From NCBI GenBank assembly GCA_051307355.1, contig JBPPLQ010000001.1, forward strand, positions 186,001 to 250,000: DNA of 64,000 nucleotides, given 5' to 3'. The position numbers and the translations under genes are program-made. Below are positions 44,167-53,184 of the stretch, one piece after another. The stretch comes from Makana argininalis_D (GTDB taxonomy: Bacteria > Pseudomonadota > Gammaproteobacteria > Enterobacterales > Enterobacteriaceae). Below the pieces are notes generated by a model. The model was not told the origin of the DNA and searched no databases. It was given only the letters and a program-made list of their open reading frames with translations. Every line of letters starts with the position of its first letter. Position 1 is the stretch's first letter.

Positions 44167-45870
44167 TTAATTATAAATTAATTTATTTACATCTTTTTTT
44201 GTTGATTTTGTTAAAATTTTTTCTAAAAATTTTTTAGATTTAAAGAAACTAGATGTTCTAATAATATTTTTAATATCTGGTATAGAAACAGAAGACATAC
44301 TAAATTCATCTAAACCCATTCCTAATAAAAGTTTAGTTGCATTTTTATCTCCTGCAAGTTCTCCACACATACTTACCCATTTTCCAGAATAATGTGAATT
44401 TTTAATAACTTTATTGATTAATAAAATCATTGAAATAGAAAATGGATTATATAAATAAGAAATAATTTCATTACCCCTATCAACTGCTAAAGTATATTGT
44501 GTTAAATCATTAGTTCCAATACTTAAAAAATCAACTTCATAAGATAAATATTTTGAAATCAATGCAGAAGATGGTGTTTCTATCATAACTCCTATTTCTA
44601 TATTTTCATCAAATAAAATATTTTTATTTCTAAGTGTCTGTTTTATTAAAAATATTTCTTTATTTAATAAACGCAATTCTTCTAGTTCTATAACCATAGG
44701 AAACATAATACATAATTTACCAAATGCTGAAGCTTTTAAAATAGATTTTAGTTGAGATCTAATAATTTTATTATTAATTATTGATATACGTATCCCTCTA
44801 CATCCTAAAAATGGGTTTTCTTCTTTTTTAAAATTTATATATGAAATTTGTTTATCACCACCAATATCAATAGTACGTATTATTTTTTTTTTATTATTAA
44901 TAGATTTAGATATTTTTTTATATATATTAAATTGTTCTGCTTCATTTGGTATTGAATTTTTATCCATAAAAATAAACTCAGATCTATATAATCCTATTCC
45001 TTCTGATCCATATTTTTTTGATTTTGTAATATCATTAATATTATTAATATTTGAACATATTTCTACTTTATGTTTATCAAGAGTAATTGCAGATAAATTT
45101 TTAATTTTATATAATTTTTTTTTTTCTATTAAATAATTAAATTTAATTAGTTTAATTTTGTTTATTATATGTAATTGTGGATTTATATAAATTTTATTAT
45201 TTATTGCATCTAATATTATATAATCTCCATTATTAACATTTTTTGTAATATTTACAGTTCCTACTATTGCTGGTATTTCCAATGATCTTGCAATAATAGA
45301 TGTATGTGATGTTTTGCCACCAATATCTGTTATAAATCCTTTTATTTTATCTTTATTAAATTGTACAATTTCAGAAGGACTTATATCAAAAGAAATTAAT
45401 ATTGAATTTTCATTTATATTTTCTATATCAATTATTTTAATATTTAAAATATTTCTAATAAGTCTATCACCAATATCATAAATATCGAAATTTCTTTCTC
45501 TAAGATATTTATCTTTAATTGATTTTATATGCTTAATTTGTTTTTTAATAACAGTATTTACTGCATATTCTGCACTTATTAAATTATTTTTAATCATATT
45601 TAATATATCTTTCTCAAATTCTATATCTTCTAAAATCATTAAATAACTATTAAATATTAATTCTTTTGTTTTTCCTATAGATTTAATTTTTTTATTTTTT
45701 ATTTTTTTTAATTGGTTTGATGTTTTATTTATTCCAGAATAAAATTTTTTTATTTCTTGTTTTATTTGATATGATTTAATTTTTTTTTTATTTAAAACTA
45801 TTTTTTCTTTTGTAATTATTAAAGCTTTTCCAAAAGCAATTCCTGGTGATACTGAAATACCTGACAACAT
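44167..45870 (-). CDS. ptsI: PTS enzyme I
   Basis: Transfers phosphate from PEP to HPr at the start of sugar uptake. 567 residues (E. coli 575). Seen: GGKTSHTSIIARSLEIPAIVG with the phospho-His near residue 188, EGIGLYRSEFIFMD, and MCGELAGDKNATKLLLGMGLDEFSMS with the late Cys. AAGGTATAACT precedes the ATG. ptsH lies 41 bases upstream. crr (EIIA-Glc), which follows ptsI in E. coli, is not here; tmRNA follows instead. Confidence 0.97.
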   Translation of the reverse strand: MLSGISVSPGIAFGKALIITKEKIVLNKKKIKSYQIKQEIKKFYSGINKTSNQLKKIKNKKIKSIGKTKELIFNSYLMILEDIEFEKDILNMIKNNLISAEYAVNTVIKKQIKHIKSIKDKYLRERNFDIYDIGDRLIRNILNIKIIDIENINENSILISFDISPSEIVQFNKDKIKGFITDIGGKTSHTSIIARSLEIPAIVGTVNITKNVNNGDYIILDAINNKIYINPQLHIINKIKLIKFNYLIEKKKLYKIKNLSAITLDKHKVEICSNINNINDITKSKKYGSEGIGLYRSEFIFMDKNSIPNEAEQFNIYKKISKSINNKKKIIRTIDIGGDKQISYINFKKEENPFLGCRGIRISIINNKIIRSQLKSILKASAFGKLCIMFPMVIELEELRLLNKEIFLIKQTLRNKNILFDENIEIGVMIETPSSALISKYLSYEVDFLSIGTNDLTQYTLAVDRGNEIISYLYNPFSISMILLINKVIKNSHYSGKWVSMCGELAGDKNATKLLLGMGLDEFSMSSVSIPDIKNIIRTSSFFKSKKFLEKILTKSTKKDVNKLIYN

Positions 45871-45911
45871 AGTTATACCTTATTATATAATTTTATTTTA
45901 TAATAAAATTA

Positions 45912-46166
45912 TTAAATTTTTAATATAAATTTTACTAAATGATTAATTGCTTTATATTCATCTTCACCTTCAGCAACAATTTCTATTATAGTATTTTTTG
46001 ATAAATCAAGTGATTGAAGTTTAAACAAACTTTTTGCATTAGCTGATTTTCCTTTTGAGTGTATTGTTATATCTGAAATAAATTTTTTAGCTTCTGTTAC
46101 CAACATAACTGCTGGACGAGTATGAATACCATTTTTAGCATCAATTTTTATTTTTTTTTGGTACAT
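45912..46166 (-). CDS. ptsH: Phosphocarrier protein HPr
   Basis: 84 residues (E. coli 85). Seen: NGIHTRPAVMLV with phospho-His15 and Arg17, and SAKSLFKLQSL-type stretch (NAKSLFKLQSLDL) with Ser46. Receives phosphate from PtsI and hands it to sugar-specific EII permeases, none of which is in the window. Forms a two-gene unit with ptsI. Confidence 0.97.
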   Translation of the reverse strand: MYQKKIKIDAKNGIHTRPAVMLVTEAKKFISDITIHSKGKSANAKSLFKLQSLDLSKNTIIEIVAEGEDEYKAINHLVKFILKI

Positions 46167-46416
46167 TTTTAACCCAATTAATTAATTAAAATTTCATAAA
46201 TTTAATTTTTTTAATTTTTTAAAAAATATTTATTGTATATTAATTAATAATATTTTAAATTAAAAATTATTTTTTTAAATTATTTTAATTAATTTTAAAT
46301 AAAAAAAAACTATTTTCAATATAAAATATTTTATTAACTTAATTTAAATTTTTTAAATTATTTTTTAAAAAAATAAAATTATTAAAATAATGAAATTTTA
46401 ATATTGTGTAATATTA

Positions 46417-47421
46417 TTAAATAATTTTATTATATTTTAATTCTTTTTTAACATAAGCATAATAAATAGGAGCTGCTATTAATCCTTCTAACCCAAATAT
46501 AGATTTTAATATAATCATAGCTAATAATAATTCCCATGATTTTGAATTTATACTTTTTCCAACTATTTCTGCATTTAAAAAATATTCTAATTTATGAATA
46601 AATATTAAATATATTAACATCATAATACCAACAATAAATGATATATAAAAAGCTGAAATAGTAATCATAGTATTTGAAATAATATTTCCTATAATAGGAA
46701 ATAAACCAAAAATAAAAGTAAATAAAATAAGTTCTTTTATAAAAGGAATTTTAATTTTTAAAAAAATAAACAAAATTATCATAATGAATGTTGTTAAAAT
46801 TGTATTTAATAATGATACTTTAAATTGAGCATAAATAACATTCCTAAAAGAATCATAAAGATTCATTATTCTTTTAGATAATTGTTTAATAAAATAAGAA
46901 TTATTTGTACATGGTTTATTTAAAGAAATAGATGATCCTAAAATTAAACCAAGAAATATCATTATAGATCCATTTAAAAAAGAGTTAAAAATCCTTTTAA
47001 ATATATTTAAATTTGAATTAATTAAAGAAAAAATTTTTAATTTAATTTTTTCTGTACTTTCTGGTAAAAAAGCTGGAAAATAATCTGGAATCATATTTTT
47101 AATTATTATAAATATATCATCTTGATTACATTGAAAATTATTTTTTTTTGATATTTCAAATTTAAAACAATTAATTACATTAATCACTCCTATTGAAATT
47201 GTAAATATTACTAATAATGTAATTATTGTTATTATTACCAACCTAGCCTTATCAACACCTAAATATTTTTCAAGAAAAGATGGCGTTAAAAATAAAATTA
47301 TTTGATATACAAAAAAACCTGATATAAAACATGTAAATAAATGCAATGGAATCATTAAGGTGATAAAAAGAATCATTAACATATACGAAATAAATTTAAG
47401 TTTTTTTTTAGTTATGTTCAT
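46417..47421 (-). CDS. AI-2E family (UPF0118) membrane transporter
   Basis: 334 residues, about eight hydrophobic segments (roughly 10-35, 55-80, 150-165, 200-225, 230-250, 255-275, 305-325), with a soluble loop about 85-145 containing FPAFLPESTEKIK. The C-terminal block EIVGKSINSKSWELLLAMIILKSIFGLEGLIAAPIYYAYVKKEL is typical of the family that includes YdiK, PerM and TqsA (in E. coli autoinducer-2 export or Na+/H+ antiport in relatives). The substrate here cannot be assigned. The N-terminal third is not like the E. coli members I remember. It precedes ptsH by 250 bp; preservation in so small a genome suggests a needed export or ion role (inference). Confidence 0.8.
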   Translation of the reverse strand: MNITKKKLKFISYMLMILFITLMIPLHLFTCFISGFFVYQIILFLTPSFLEKYLGVDKARLVIITIITLLVIFTISIGVINVINCFKFEISKKNNFQCNQDDIFIIIKNMIPDYFPAFLPESTEKIKLKIFSLINSNLNIFKRIFNSFLNGSIMIFLGLILGSSISLNKPCTNNSYFIKQLSKRIMNLYDSFRNVIYAQFKVSLLNTILTTFIMIILFIFLKIKIPFIKELILFTFIFGLFPIIGNIISNTMITISAFYISFIVGIMMLIYLIFIHKLEYFLNAEIVGKSINSKSWELLLAMIILKSIFGLEGLIAAPIYYAYVKKELKYNKII

Positions 47422-47463
47422 TTTATTTCCTGTTATTTATCAATATAAATATATTTATATTAA

Positions 47464-47547
47464 AGGAGAAACAGGGATTTGAACCCTGGAAGGAATATTC
47501 CTTACGATTTTCGAAATCGTTCCGTTTAACCACTCTGGCATTTCTCC
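47464..47547 (-). tRNA. tRNA-Ser (anticodon CGA)
   Basis: Reverse complement GGAGAAATGCCAGAGTGG; anticodon stem ACGAT/ATCGT around TTCGAAA gives CGA; long variable arm; T-loop GGTTCAAATCC. Acceptor GGAGAAA pairs with TTTCTCC; position 73 is T. No encoded CCA. Reads UCG only, a codon that must be rare here. Confidence 0.92.
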
Positions 47548-47792
47548 TTATTTTATAAAAAATTTAATTTAGTTATAAAAAATATGTAATATTAATTATT
47601 ATAATGAAAATTTTAGAAATTAAAAATACTGTTATAATAAATAAATATTATATAAATATAAGTTTTATATATCTAAAATATATTATTTATAATTTAAATA
47701 TTAAATACTATAAATTAAAAAATTTTTATTATTTTTTTAATTAATATATAATAAGTTATTACATCATTTATCTTTAAATTTTTTAAAAATTT

Positions 47793-47815
47793 AAATTACA
47801 TTTTAGATGTAATTT
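47793..47815 (-). terminator. Hairpin downstream of rpsA
   Basis: AAATTACAT pairs with ATGTAATTT around five bases, 27 bases past the rpsA stop, followed on the minus strand by AAATTTTTAAAAAATTTAAAG. Plausible terminator; the rest of the 290-bp spacer to tRNA-Ser shows no gene. Confidence 0.5.
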
Positions 47816-47841
47816 AATAAATATTATTTAACAAAAAAAAA

Positions 47842-49392
47842 TTAAAAAAATTTAAGATTTATAATACGATTTTTAATATTATATCCAGAAATTTTAATTT
47901 TTAAACAATCTCCTAATTTTAATTTATTTTTAAATTTTTTATTTAATAATTCAAAATTATTTAAATATCCTTCTACTTCATTACTTAATTTAAATGTTAA
48001 ACCTTTTAAAAATGATATAACTTTCCCTTTTACTATAGATTTACTTTCATTTGCATTTAAATATGTTTTAAATGGATCTGTATGTAATTGTTTAATTCCT
48101 AATGAAATACGTTCTTTTTCAGCATCGACCTGTAAAACAAAACATGAAATTTTATCACCTTTTTTATAACTAATATTAGATTTATCATAAGATATTTTCC
48201 AAGAAATATCTGATAAATGAACTAAGCCATCTATACCTTTATCTAGACCAATAAAAATACCAAAATCAGTTATAGATTTAACTTTACCTTGTACTATATT
48301 TCCTCTACTAATACATTTTGAAAATTCTTTCCATGGATTTTGTTTACATTGTTTTAATCCTAATGATATACGACGACGTTTTTCTTCTATGTTTAATACC
48401 ATTATTTCTACTTTATCATTTATTTTTACGACTTTTGAAGGATGAATATTTTTATTTGTCCAATCCATTTCAGAAATATGTACTAATCCTTCTATACCTT
48501 TTTCTATTTCTACAAAACAACCATAATCTGTTAAATTAGTAACCTTACCATATTTCTTACAACCTTTCGGGTATTTATCTGAAATAGATATCCAAGGATC
48601 TATTCCTAATTGTTTTAATCCTAAAGATACTCTGGTACGTTTTTTATCAAATTTTAAAATTTTAACAGTGATTTTATCACCTATATTCATTACTTCACTA
48701 GGATGTTTAATACGTCTCCAAGATATATCTGTTATATGTAATAAACCATCAATACCTCCCATATCAATAAAAGCACCATAATCAGTGATATTTTTAACAA
48801 TACCTTTTATTTTTTCACCTTCTTTCAATTTTTTTAAAATTTTATTTCTTTCAATACTATTTTCATTTTCAATAATGGCTTTACGAGAAACAACTATATT
48901 ATTTCTTTTTTTATCTATTTTAATTACTTTAAAATCAAAATTTTTACCTTCTAAATTTATTGTATCTTTTAAAGGACGAATATCAACTAAAGATCCTGGC
49001 AGAAAAGCACGTATATTATTAATTTCTACTGTAAAACCTCCTTTTACTTTACCATTAATAGTTCCAATTACCGATTTAGATTTTTTATATGATTTTTCTA
49101 ACATTAACCAATCTTCATGTCTTTTGGCTTTTTCTCTAGATATTAAAGTTTCACCAAAACCATCTTCTAATGCATCTAATGAAACATCAACTGTATCACC
49201 AATTTTAATTTCCAATTCTCCTTGAGAGTTAAGGAATTGTTCTATATTTATTACAGATTCTGATTTTAAACCAGTATCTAAAATAACTACATCTTTTAAA
49301 ATAGAAATAATATCACCTTGAATAATTGAACCAGGTTTAATTTTTATTTCTTTCATTGATTCTTCTAATAATTTAGAAAATGATTCTATCAT
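47842..49392 (-). CDS. rpsA: 30S ribosomal protein S1
   Basis: Binds mRNA upstream of the start and helps unfold it. 516 residues (E. coli 557). Six S1 (OB) repeats are visible: the two ribosome-binding repeats (about 20-90, 105-170), then four RNA-binding repeats with VKNITDYGAFIDMGGIDGLLH, VTNLTDYGCFVEIEKGIEGLVH, VKSITDFGIFIGLDKGIDGLVH and a much weaker sixth (SFLKGLTFKLSNEVEGYL). It ends right after repeat 6, lacking the C-terminal tail of about 35 residues. ihfB, its E. coli neighbour, is absent. Confidence 0.97.
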   Translation of the reverse strand: MIESFSKLLEESMKEIKIKPGSIIQGDIISILKDVVILDTGLKSESVINIEQFLNSQGELEIKIGDTVDVSLDALEDGFGETLISREKAKRHEDWLMLEKSYKKSKSVIGTINGKVKGGFTVEINNIRAFLPGSLVDIRPLKDTINLEGKNFDFKVIKIDKKRNNIVVSRKAIIENENSIERNKILKKLKEGEKIKGIVKNITDYGAFIDMGGIDGLLHITDISWRRIKHPSEVMNIGDKITVKILKFDKKRTRVSLGLKQLGIDPWISISDKYPKGCKKYGKVTNLTDYGCFVEIEKGIEGLVHISEMDWTNKNIHPSKVVKINDKVEIMVLNIEEKRRRISLGLKQCKQNPWKEFSKCISRGNIVQGKVKSITDFGIFIGLDKGIDGLVHLSDISWKISYDKSNISYKKGDKISCFVLQVDAEKERISLGIKQLHTDPFKTYLNANESKSIVKGKVISFLKGLTFKLSNEVEGYLNNFELLNKKFKNKLKLGDCLKIKISGYNIKNRIINLKFF

Positions 49393-49533
49393 ATTTTTTT
49401 CTTTTTAATTTTTAATAAATAAAATTATTTAAAAATATTATTTATTAGTTAATAAAATATTTAAATTTTTTAAAAAATTAAATATATAAATATTTATTTA
49501 AAATAAAATTAATATCAATATTTTAATATATTA

Positions 49534-49998
49534 TCAATAATTATCTAAATAAGGATCATTATATCCAATATTTTGCATAATGTTAGATTCTAAATTTTCC
49601 ATATTAATGGCTTTTTTATATATTAAATGATTGTATCCTAAAAGGTGAAGTAATCCATGAATAAATATATGCGCCCAATATGATTTTAAATTTTTTTTCT
49701 GTTTTTTTGATTCTAAATATAATAATTGTTTACATATTACTAAATCACCTATAAATAAAGTTTTAAAACCTTTAGGTGGTTCAAATGGAAAAGATATAAC
49801 ATTAGTAGGTATATTCTTACCTCTGAAATTAAAATTTAACATCCTACTTTCTTCTGTATCTACAATACGTATTGTAATTTTTGATAATTTTTTAATGATT
49901 ATAAAATCAGAATTAATCCAATTTAAAAAAATATTTTTACTAGGTATCCATCCTTTTTTATTACAAGATGTTTGAATATTTAAAATTAATTTTTTCAT
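49534..49998 (-). CDS. ybeY: Endoribonuclease YbeY (rRNA maturation)
   Basis: Metal-dependent RNase in 16S rRNA 3'-end processing and ribosome quality control. 154 residues (E. coli 155). Seen: FRGKNIPTNVISFPFE, and the metal site HIFIHGLLHLLGYNH with three His. Upstream of glyS on the same strand reading is opposite order; ybeZ, its usual partner, is absent nearby. Confidence 0.96.
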   Translation of the reverse strand: MKKLILNIQTSCNKKGWIPSKNIFLNWINSDFIIIKKLSKITIRIVDTEESRMLNFNFRGKNIPTNVISFPFEPPKGFKTLFIGDLVICKQLLYLESKKQKKNLKSYWAHIFIHGLLHLLGYNHLIYKKAINMENLESNIMQNIGYNDPYLDNY

Positions 49999-50059
49999 AT
50001 AAATTCTATTTAATTTGTAAAAATTTTTTAATTTATTTTAAGCAAATGTACTTTAATAT

Positions 50060-52132
50060 TTAATATATTTGTGAAAAATCATATATTTCTAACATTATAT
50101 TATATAACTTATATAATAAATTTATTCTATTAAAACGTAAATTATAATTTTTAGAAATAATCATAACATTATTAAAAAAAATACATATTGATTTATTAAT
50201 TTTAATGATTTCTATTACAACATCATAATAAAAACCTTTATAAATTATTAAATTGATTTTTTTAAGTAAATTTAATATATCATATAATAAATTTATTTCA
50301 TGTGGATCAATTAATAAAGAAATATTTGTATACATACTTGTATAATTAAAATATTTAAATAAAATATTATATATTCTTTTATGAATTTGAAGTAAATATT
50401 TAAATTCTTTTAAATAATATATTTTATGAATTATTTTTAACCTTATCTTAAAATCTTTAAGATATTTCTTACTTTTTATTAATGATTTAATTAATTTTTC
50501 TTTGTATCCTTTTTTAGTATAAAAAATTATTAATCTTAATAAAATAAAATTTATAACATTAAATACAATTTTTTCTGAATTTAATATTTTATTTTTATAA
50601 AAATAAGCTGATTTATATGCTAATAAATTAATATTAATATTTAAATTTTTTTCTATTATAATTCTTATTATACCTAATGCTGATCTTCTCATATAAAAAG
50701 GATCTTTGTTTCCATTTGGAACTTTTTTAATTAAAAAACAACCTATTATATTATCAATTTTATCTGCTATTGATACAGCACATGATACTAAATTATTTGG
50801 AATTTTATCTTTTGAAAAACGTGGATAATAATGTTCTTTTTGAGCAATACATATTAGTTTTTTTTCTTTATCATTTGTAGCATAATGCATTCCTATTATT
50901 CCTTGCATATTACTAAATTCAAATACCATTTTAGTAACTAAATCACATTTAGATAATAATCCAGCTCTTTCAGATTGTTTAATATTTGCACCAATTTTTC
51001 TTGCTATCCATGATGATATTTTTTTTATTCTATAGCTTTTTTCTTTTAATGTACCAAGTTTATTTTGTAAAAAAATTAAATTTAAATCTTTTAATCTATC
51101 TTCTAATTTTTTTTTTTTATCAATTTGTAAAAAAAAATTTACATCTGAAAATTTAGAATTAATTACTTTTGCAATATCTAATATAATATTTGTATTATAA
51201 TTTGATACAATATTGATAACAAATATAAAATAATTTAATAAATCATTATTAAAAGTATAAATGGGAATATATTTTTTATAAGACTTAATTATAAATATTA
51301 ATATTTCATATGGAATTGATAAAAATTTTTTTTTAAATTTTGATATTAAAATTTCAGGCCATTCTACTAAATAAGTAATTTCATCTATACATTTTTTATT
51401 AATGTATATTTTATATTTTTTTTTTTTTGATAAATTTTTAATTTCTTTTAAAATTAATTTTTTTCTTTTTAAAAAGTCAACTATAACACATCCTTTGAAA
51501 AATAATATATTTTTATATTGTTCTGCATGTTTAATAAAAATAATTTTACTACCAATAAATTTATGTCCATATATTATACGATTTGAATATATTCCTAAAA
51601 TTTTTCCATATATTACTATATCATCTAACATTATAGTAATAGTACGTACTGGTCTAATAAATTTTATATTATTATTAATATCCCATCTCATAATTTTTAA
51701 AAAAATCATATTATTAATTGATTTTTTTATGATATTATAAAATAATTTACTTATATTTTTTCCTTGAAAAATTGATTTATAAAAAAACCATTTTCCATTA
51801 TTATTAAAAATAATAGCAGATTCTTTAATATTAATTCCTATTTTTTGTGCCCATTTTTTTGCTTCTTTTGAGTAATTATTAAATTTACTTAAATTTTTTT
51901 TTATATACGGGCCTTTATTTTTAATATTAAAATTTGCTTGTTTGTAATTTATTTCAGTTATTTTTATTGCAATTCGAAATGGTGTTGAAAATAAATATAT
52001 TTTATTATATAAAATTAAATTTTTATTAAATTCATTTTTAATATAAAATTTAAAATTTTTAGAAAAATATTTAAGTTGTTTTTGAGGTAATTCTTCTGTA
52101 CCTATTTCAAATAAAAAAGTATGATTATTCAT
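50060..52132 (-). CDS. glyS: Glycyl-tRNA synthetase beta subunit
   Basis: tRNA-binding subunit of the heterotetrameric GlyRS. 690 residues (E. coli 689). Seen: FLFEIGTEELPQKQL at the N-terminus, MRWDINNNIKFIRPVRTI, GHKFIGSK-type block, an HD-like region QSERAGLLSKCDLVTKMVFEFSNMQGIMG-like (here QGIIGMHYA) and NKDPFYMRRSALGIIRII. The C-terminal DALR-like domain is strongly divergent and A/T driven. Four bases after glyQ. Confidence 0.96.
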   Translation of the reverse strand: MNNHTFLFEIGTEELPQKQLKYFSKNFKFYIKNEFNKNLILYNKIYLFSTPFRIAIKITEINYKQANFNIKNKGPYIKKNLSKFNNYSKEAKKWAQKIGINIKESAIIFNNNGKWFFYKSIFQGKNISKLFYNIIKKSINNMIFLKIMRWDINNNIKFIRPVRTITIMLDDIVIYGKILGIYSNRIIYGHKFIGSKIIFIKHAEQYKNILFFKGCVIVDFLKRKKLILKEIKNLSKKKKYKIYINKKCIDEITYLVEWPEILISKFKKKFLSIPYEILIFIIKSYKKYIPIYTFNNDLLNYFIFVINIVSNYNTNIILDIAKVINSKFSDVNFFLQIDKKKKLEDRLKDLNLIFLQNKLGTLKEKSYRIKKISSWIARKIGANIKQSERAGLLSKCDLVTKMVFEFSNMQGIIGMHYATNDKEKKLICIAQKEHYYPRFSKDKIPNNLVSCAVSIADKIDNIIGCFLIKKVPNGNKDPFYMRRSALGIIRIIIEKNLNININLLAYKSAYFYKNKILNSEKIVFNVINFILLRLIIFYTKKGYKEKLIKSLIKSKKYLKDFKIRLKIIHKIYYLKEFKYLLQIHKRIYNILFKYFNYTSMYTNISLLIDPHEINLLYDILNLLKKINLIIYKGFYYDVVIEIIKINKSICIFFNNVMIISKNYNLRFNRINLLYKLYNIMLEIYDFSQIY

Positions 52133-52136
52133 TGTT

Positions 52137-53054
52137 TTATTTATAATAATTATTATTACACATAGGAAAATTTAATGATTTTCTGAATCTATAATAAGAT
52201 TTAGCAATAGATTTTGTCAAAGACCTTATTTCTAAAATATATCTTTTTCTTTCATCTATAGAAAGTATATTTCTAGCATCTAATAAATTAAAATTATGAA
52301 TTGCTTTTAATGCAAGCTCATATGCTGGAATTGGTAAAGGTTTATTTTTTTTAATTAGTTTTTCTGATTCTATTTTATATTTTTTAAAATTATTTAATAT
52401 AAAATTTATATTTGAATATTCAAAATTGTATTTTGATATTTCTATTTCATTTTGATAAAATAAATCACCATAAGTAATTATTCCTGATAATCCATAACTC
52501 CATATTAATTTATAAACATTATTTATTTTCTGTATATTCATAGATAATCTTTCAAGTCCATAAGTAATTTCTACTAAAACAGGACTGCATTTCAAACTTC
52601 CTACTTGTTGAAAATATGTAAATTGAGTAATTTCTATACCATTTAATAAAACTTCCCATCCAATACCCCATGAGCCTAATGTGGGATTTTCCCAATTATC
52701 TTCTTCAAATCTTAAATCGTTAATATTTAAATTTAAACCTAAATTTAATAATGATTCTAAATATATATCTTTTATATTATTCAACGAAGGTTTAATTATT
52801 ACTTGTAATTGATAATAATGATTTAATCTGTTTGGATTTTTACCATATCTTCCATCAGATGGTCTTCTTGTAGATTGTACATAAATTGCTGAAATTGGTT
52901 CAGGACCAATAGCTCTAAGATATGTTATAGGATGAGATGTTCCAGCTCCAACTTCAATATCTATTGGTTGAATTAAAATACAACCATGCTTAATCCAAAA
53001 ATTTTGAAGAGATAATATTAAACCTTGAAATGTTTTTGTATTATATTCTTTCAT
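52137..53054 (-). CDS. glyQ: Glycyl-tRNA synthetase alpha subunit
   Basis: Catalytic subunit of GlyRS. 305 residues (E. coli 303). Seen: FWIKHGCILIQPIDIEVGAGTSHPITYLRAIGPEP, STRRPSDGRYGKNPNRLNHYYQLQVIIKP, and LGSWGIGWEVLLNGIEITQFTYFQQVG, ending in RSLTKSIAKSYY. Order glyQ-glyS as in E. coli. Confidence 0.97.
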   Translation of the reverse strand: MKEYNTKTFQGLILSLQNFWIKHGCILIQPIDIEVGAGTSHPITYLRAIGPEPISAIYVQSTRRPSDGRYGKNPNRLNHYYQLQVIIKPSLNNIKDIYLESLLNLGLNLNINDLRFEEDNWENPTLGSWGIGWEVLLNGIEITQFTYFQQVGSLKCSPVLVEITYGLERLSMNIQKINNVYKLIWSYGLSGIITYGDLFYQNEIEISKYNFEYSNINFILNNFKKYKIESEKLIKKNKPLPIPAYELALKAIHNFNLLDARNILSIDERKRYILEIRSLTKSIAKSYYRFRKSLNFPMCNNNYYK

Positions 53055-53184
53055 ATATATATTTATATTATTAAATTAATAAACAATTATAAAATATAAA
53101 TTTTTAAAAATTTATTAGATTAATTATTTATCAATTAAGTTTTATATTTTATTTAAATTTTTTTTTTAAATAATTTAAGTTTTT

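Noticed and set aside
48785..49225. 146-codon open frame on the plus strand inside rpsA
   Set aside because: It is antisense to strongly conserved S1 repeats, has no RBS and its hydrophobic translation mirrors lysine/asparagine codons of rpsA; a shadow frame.
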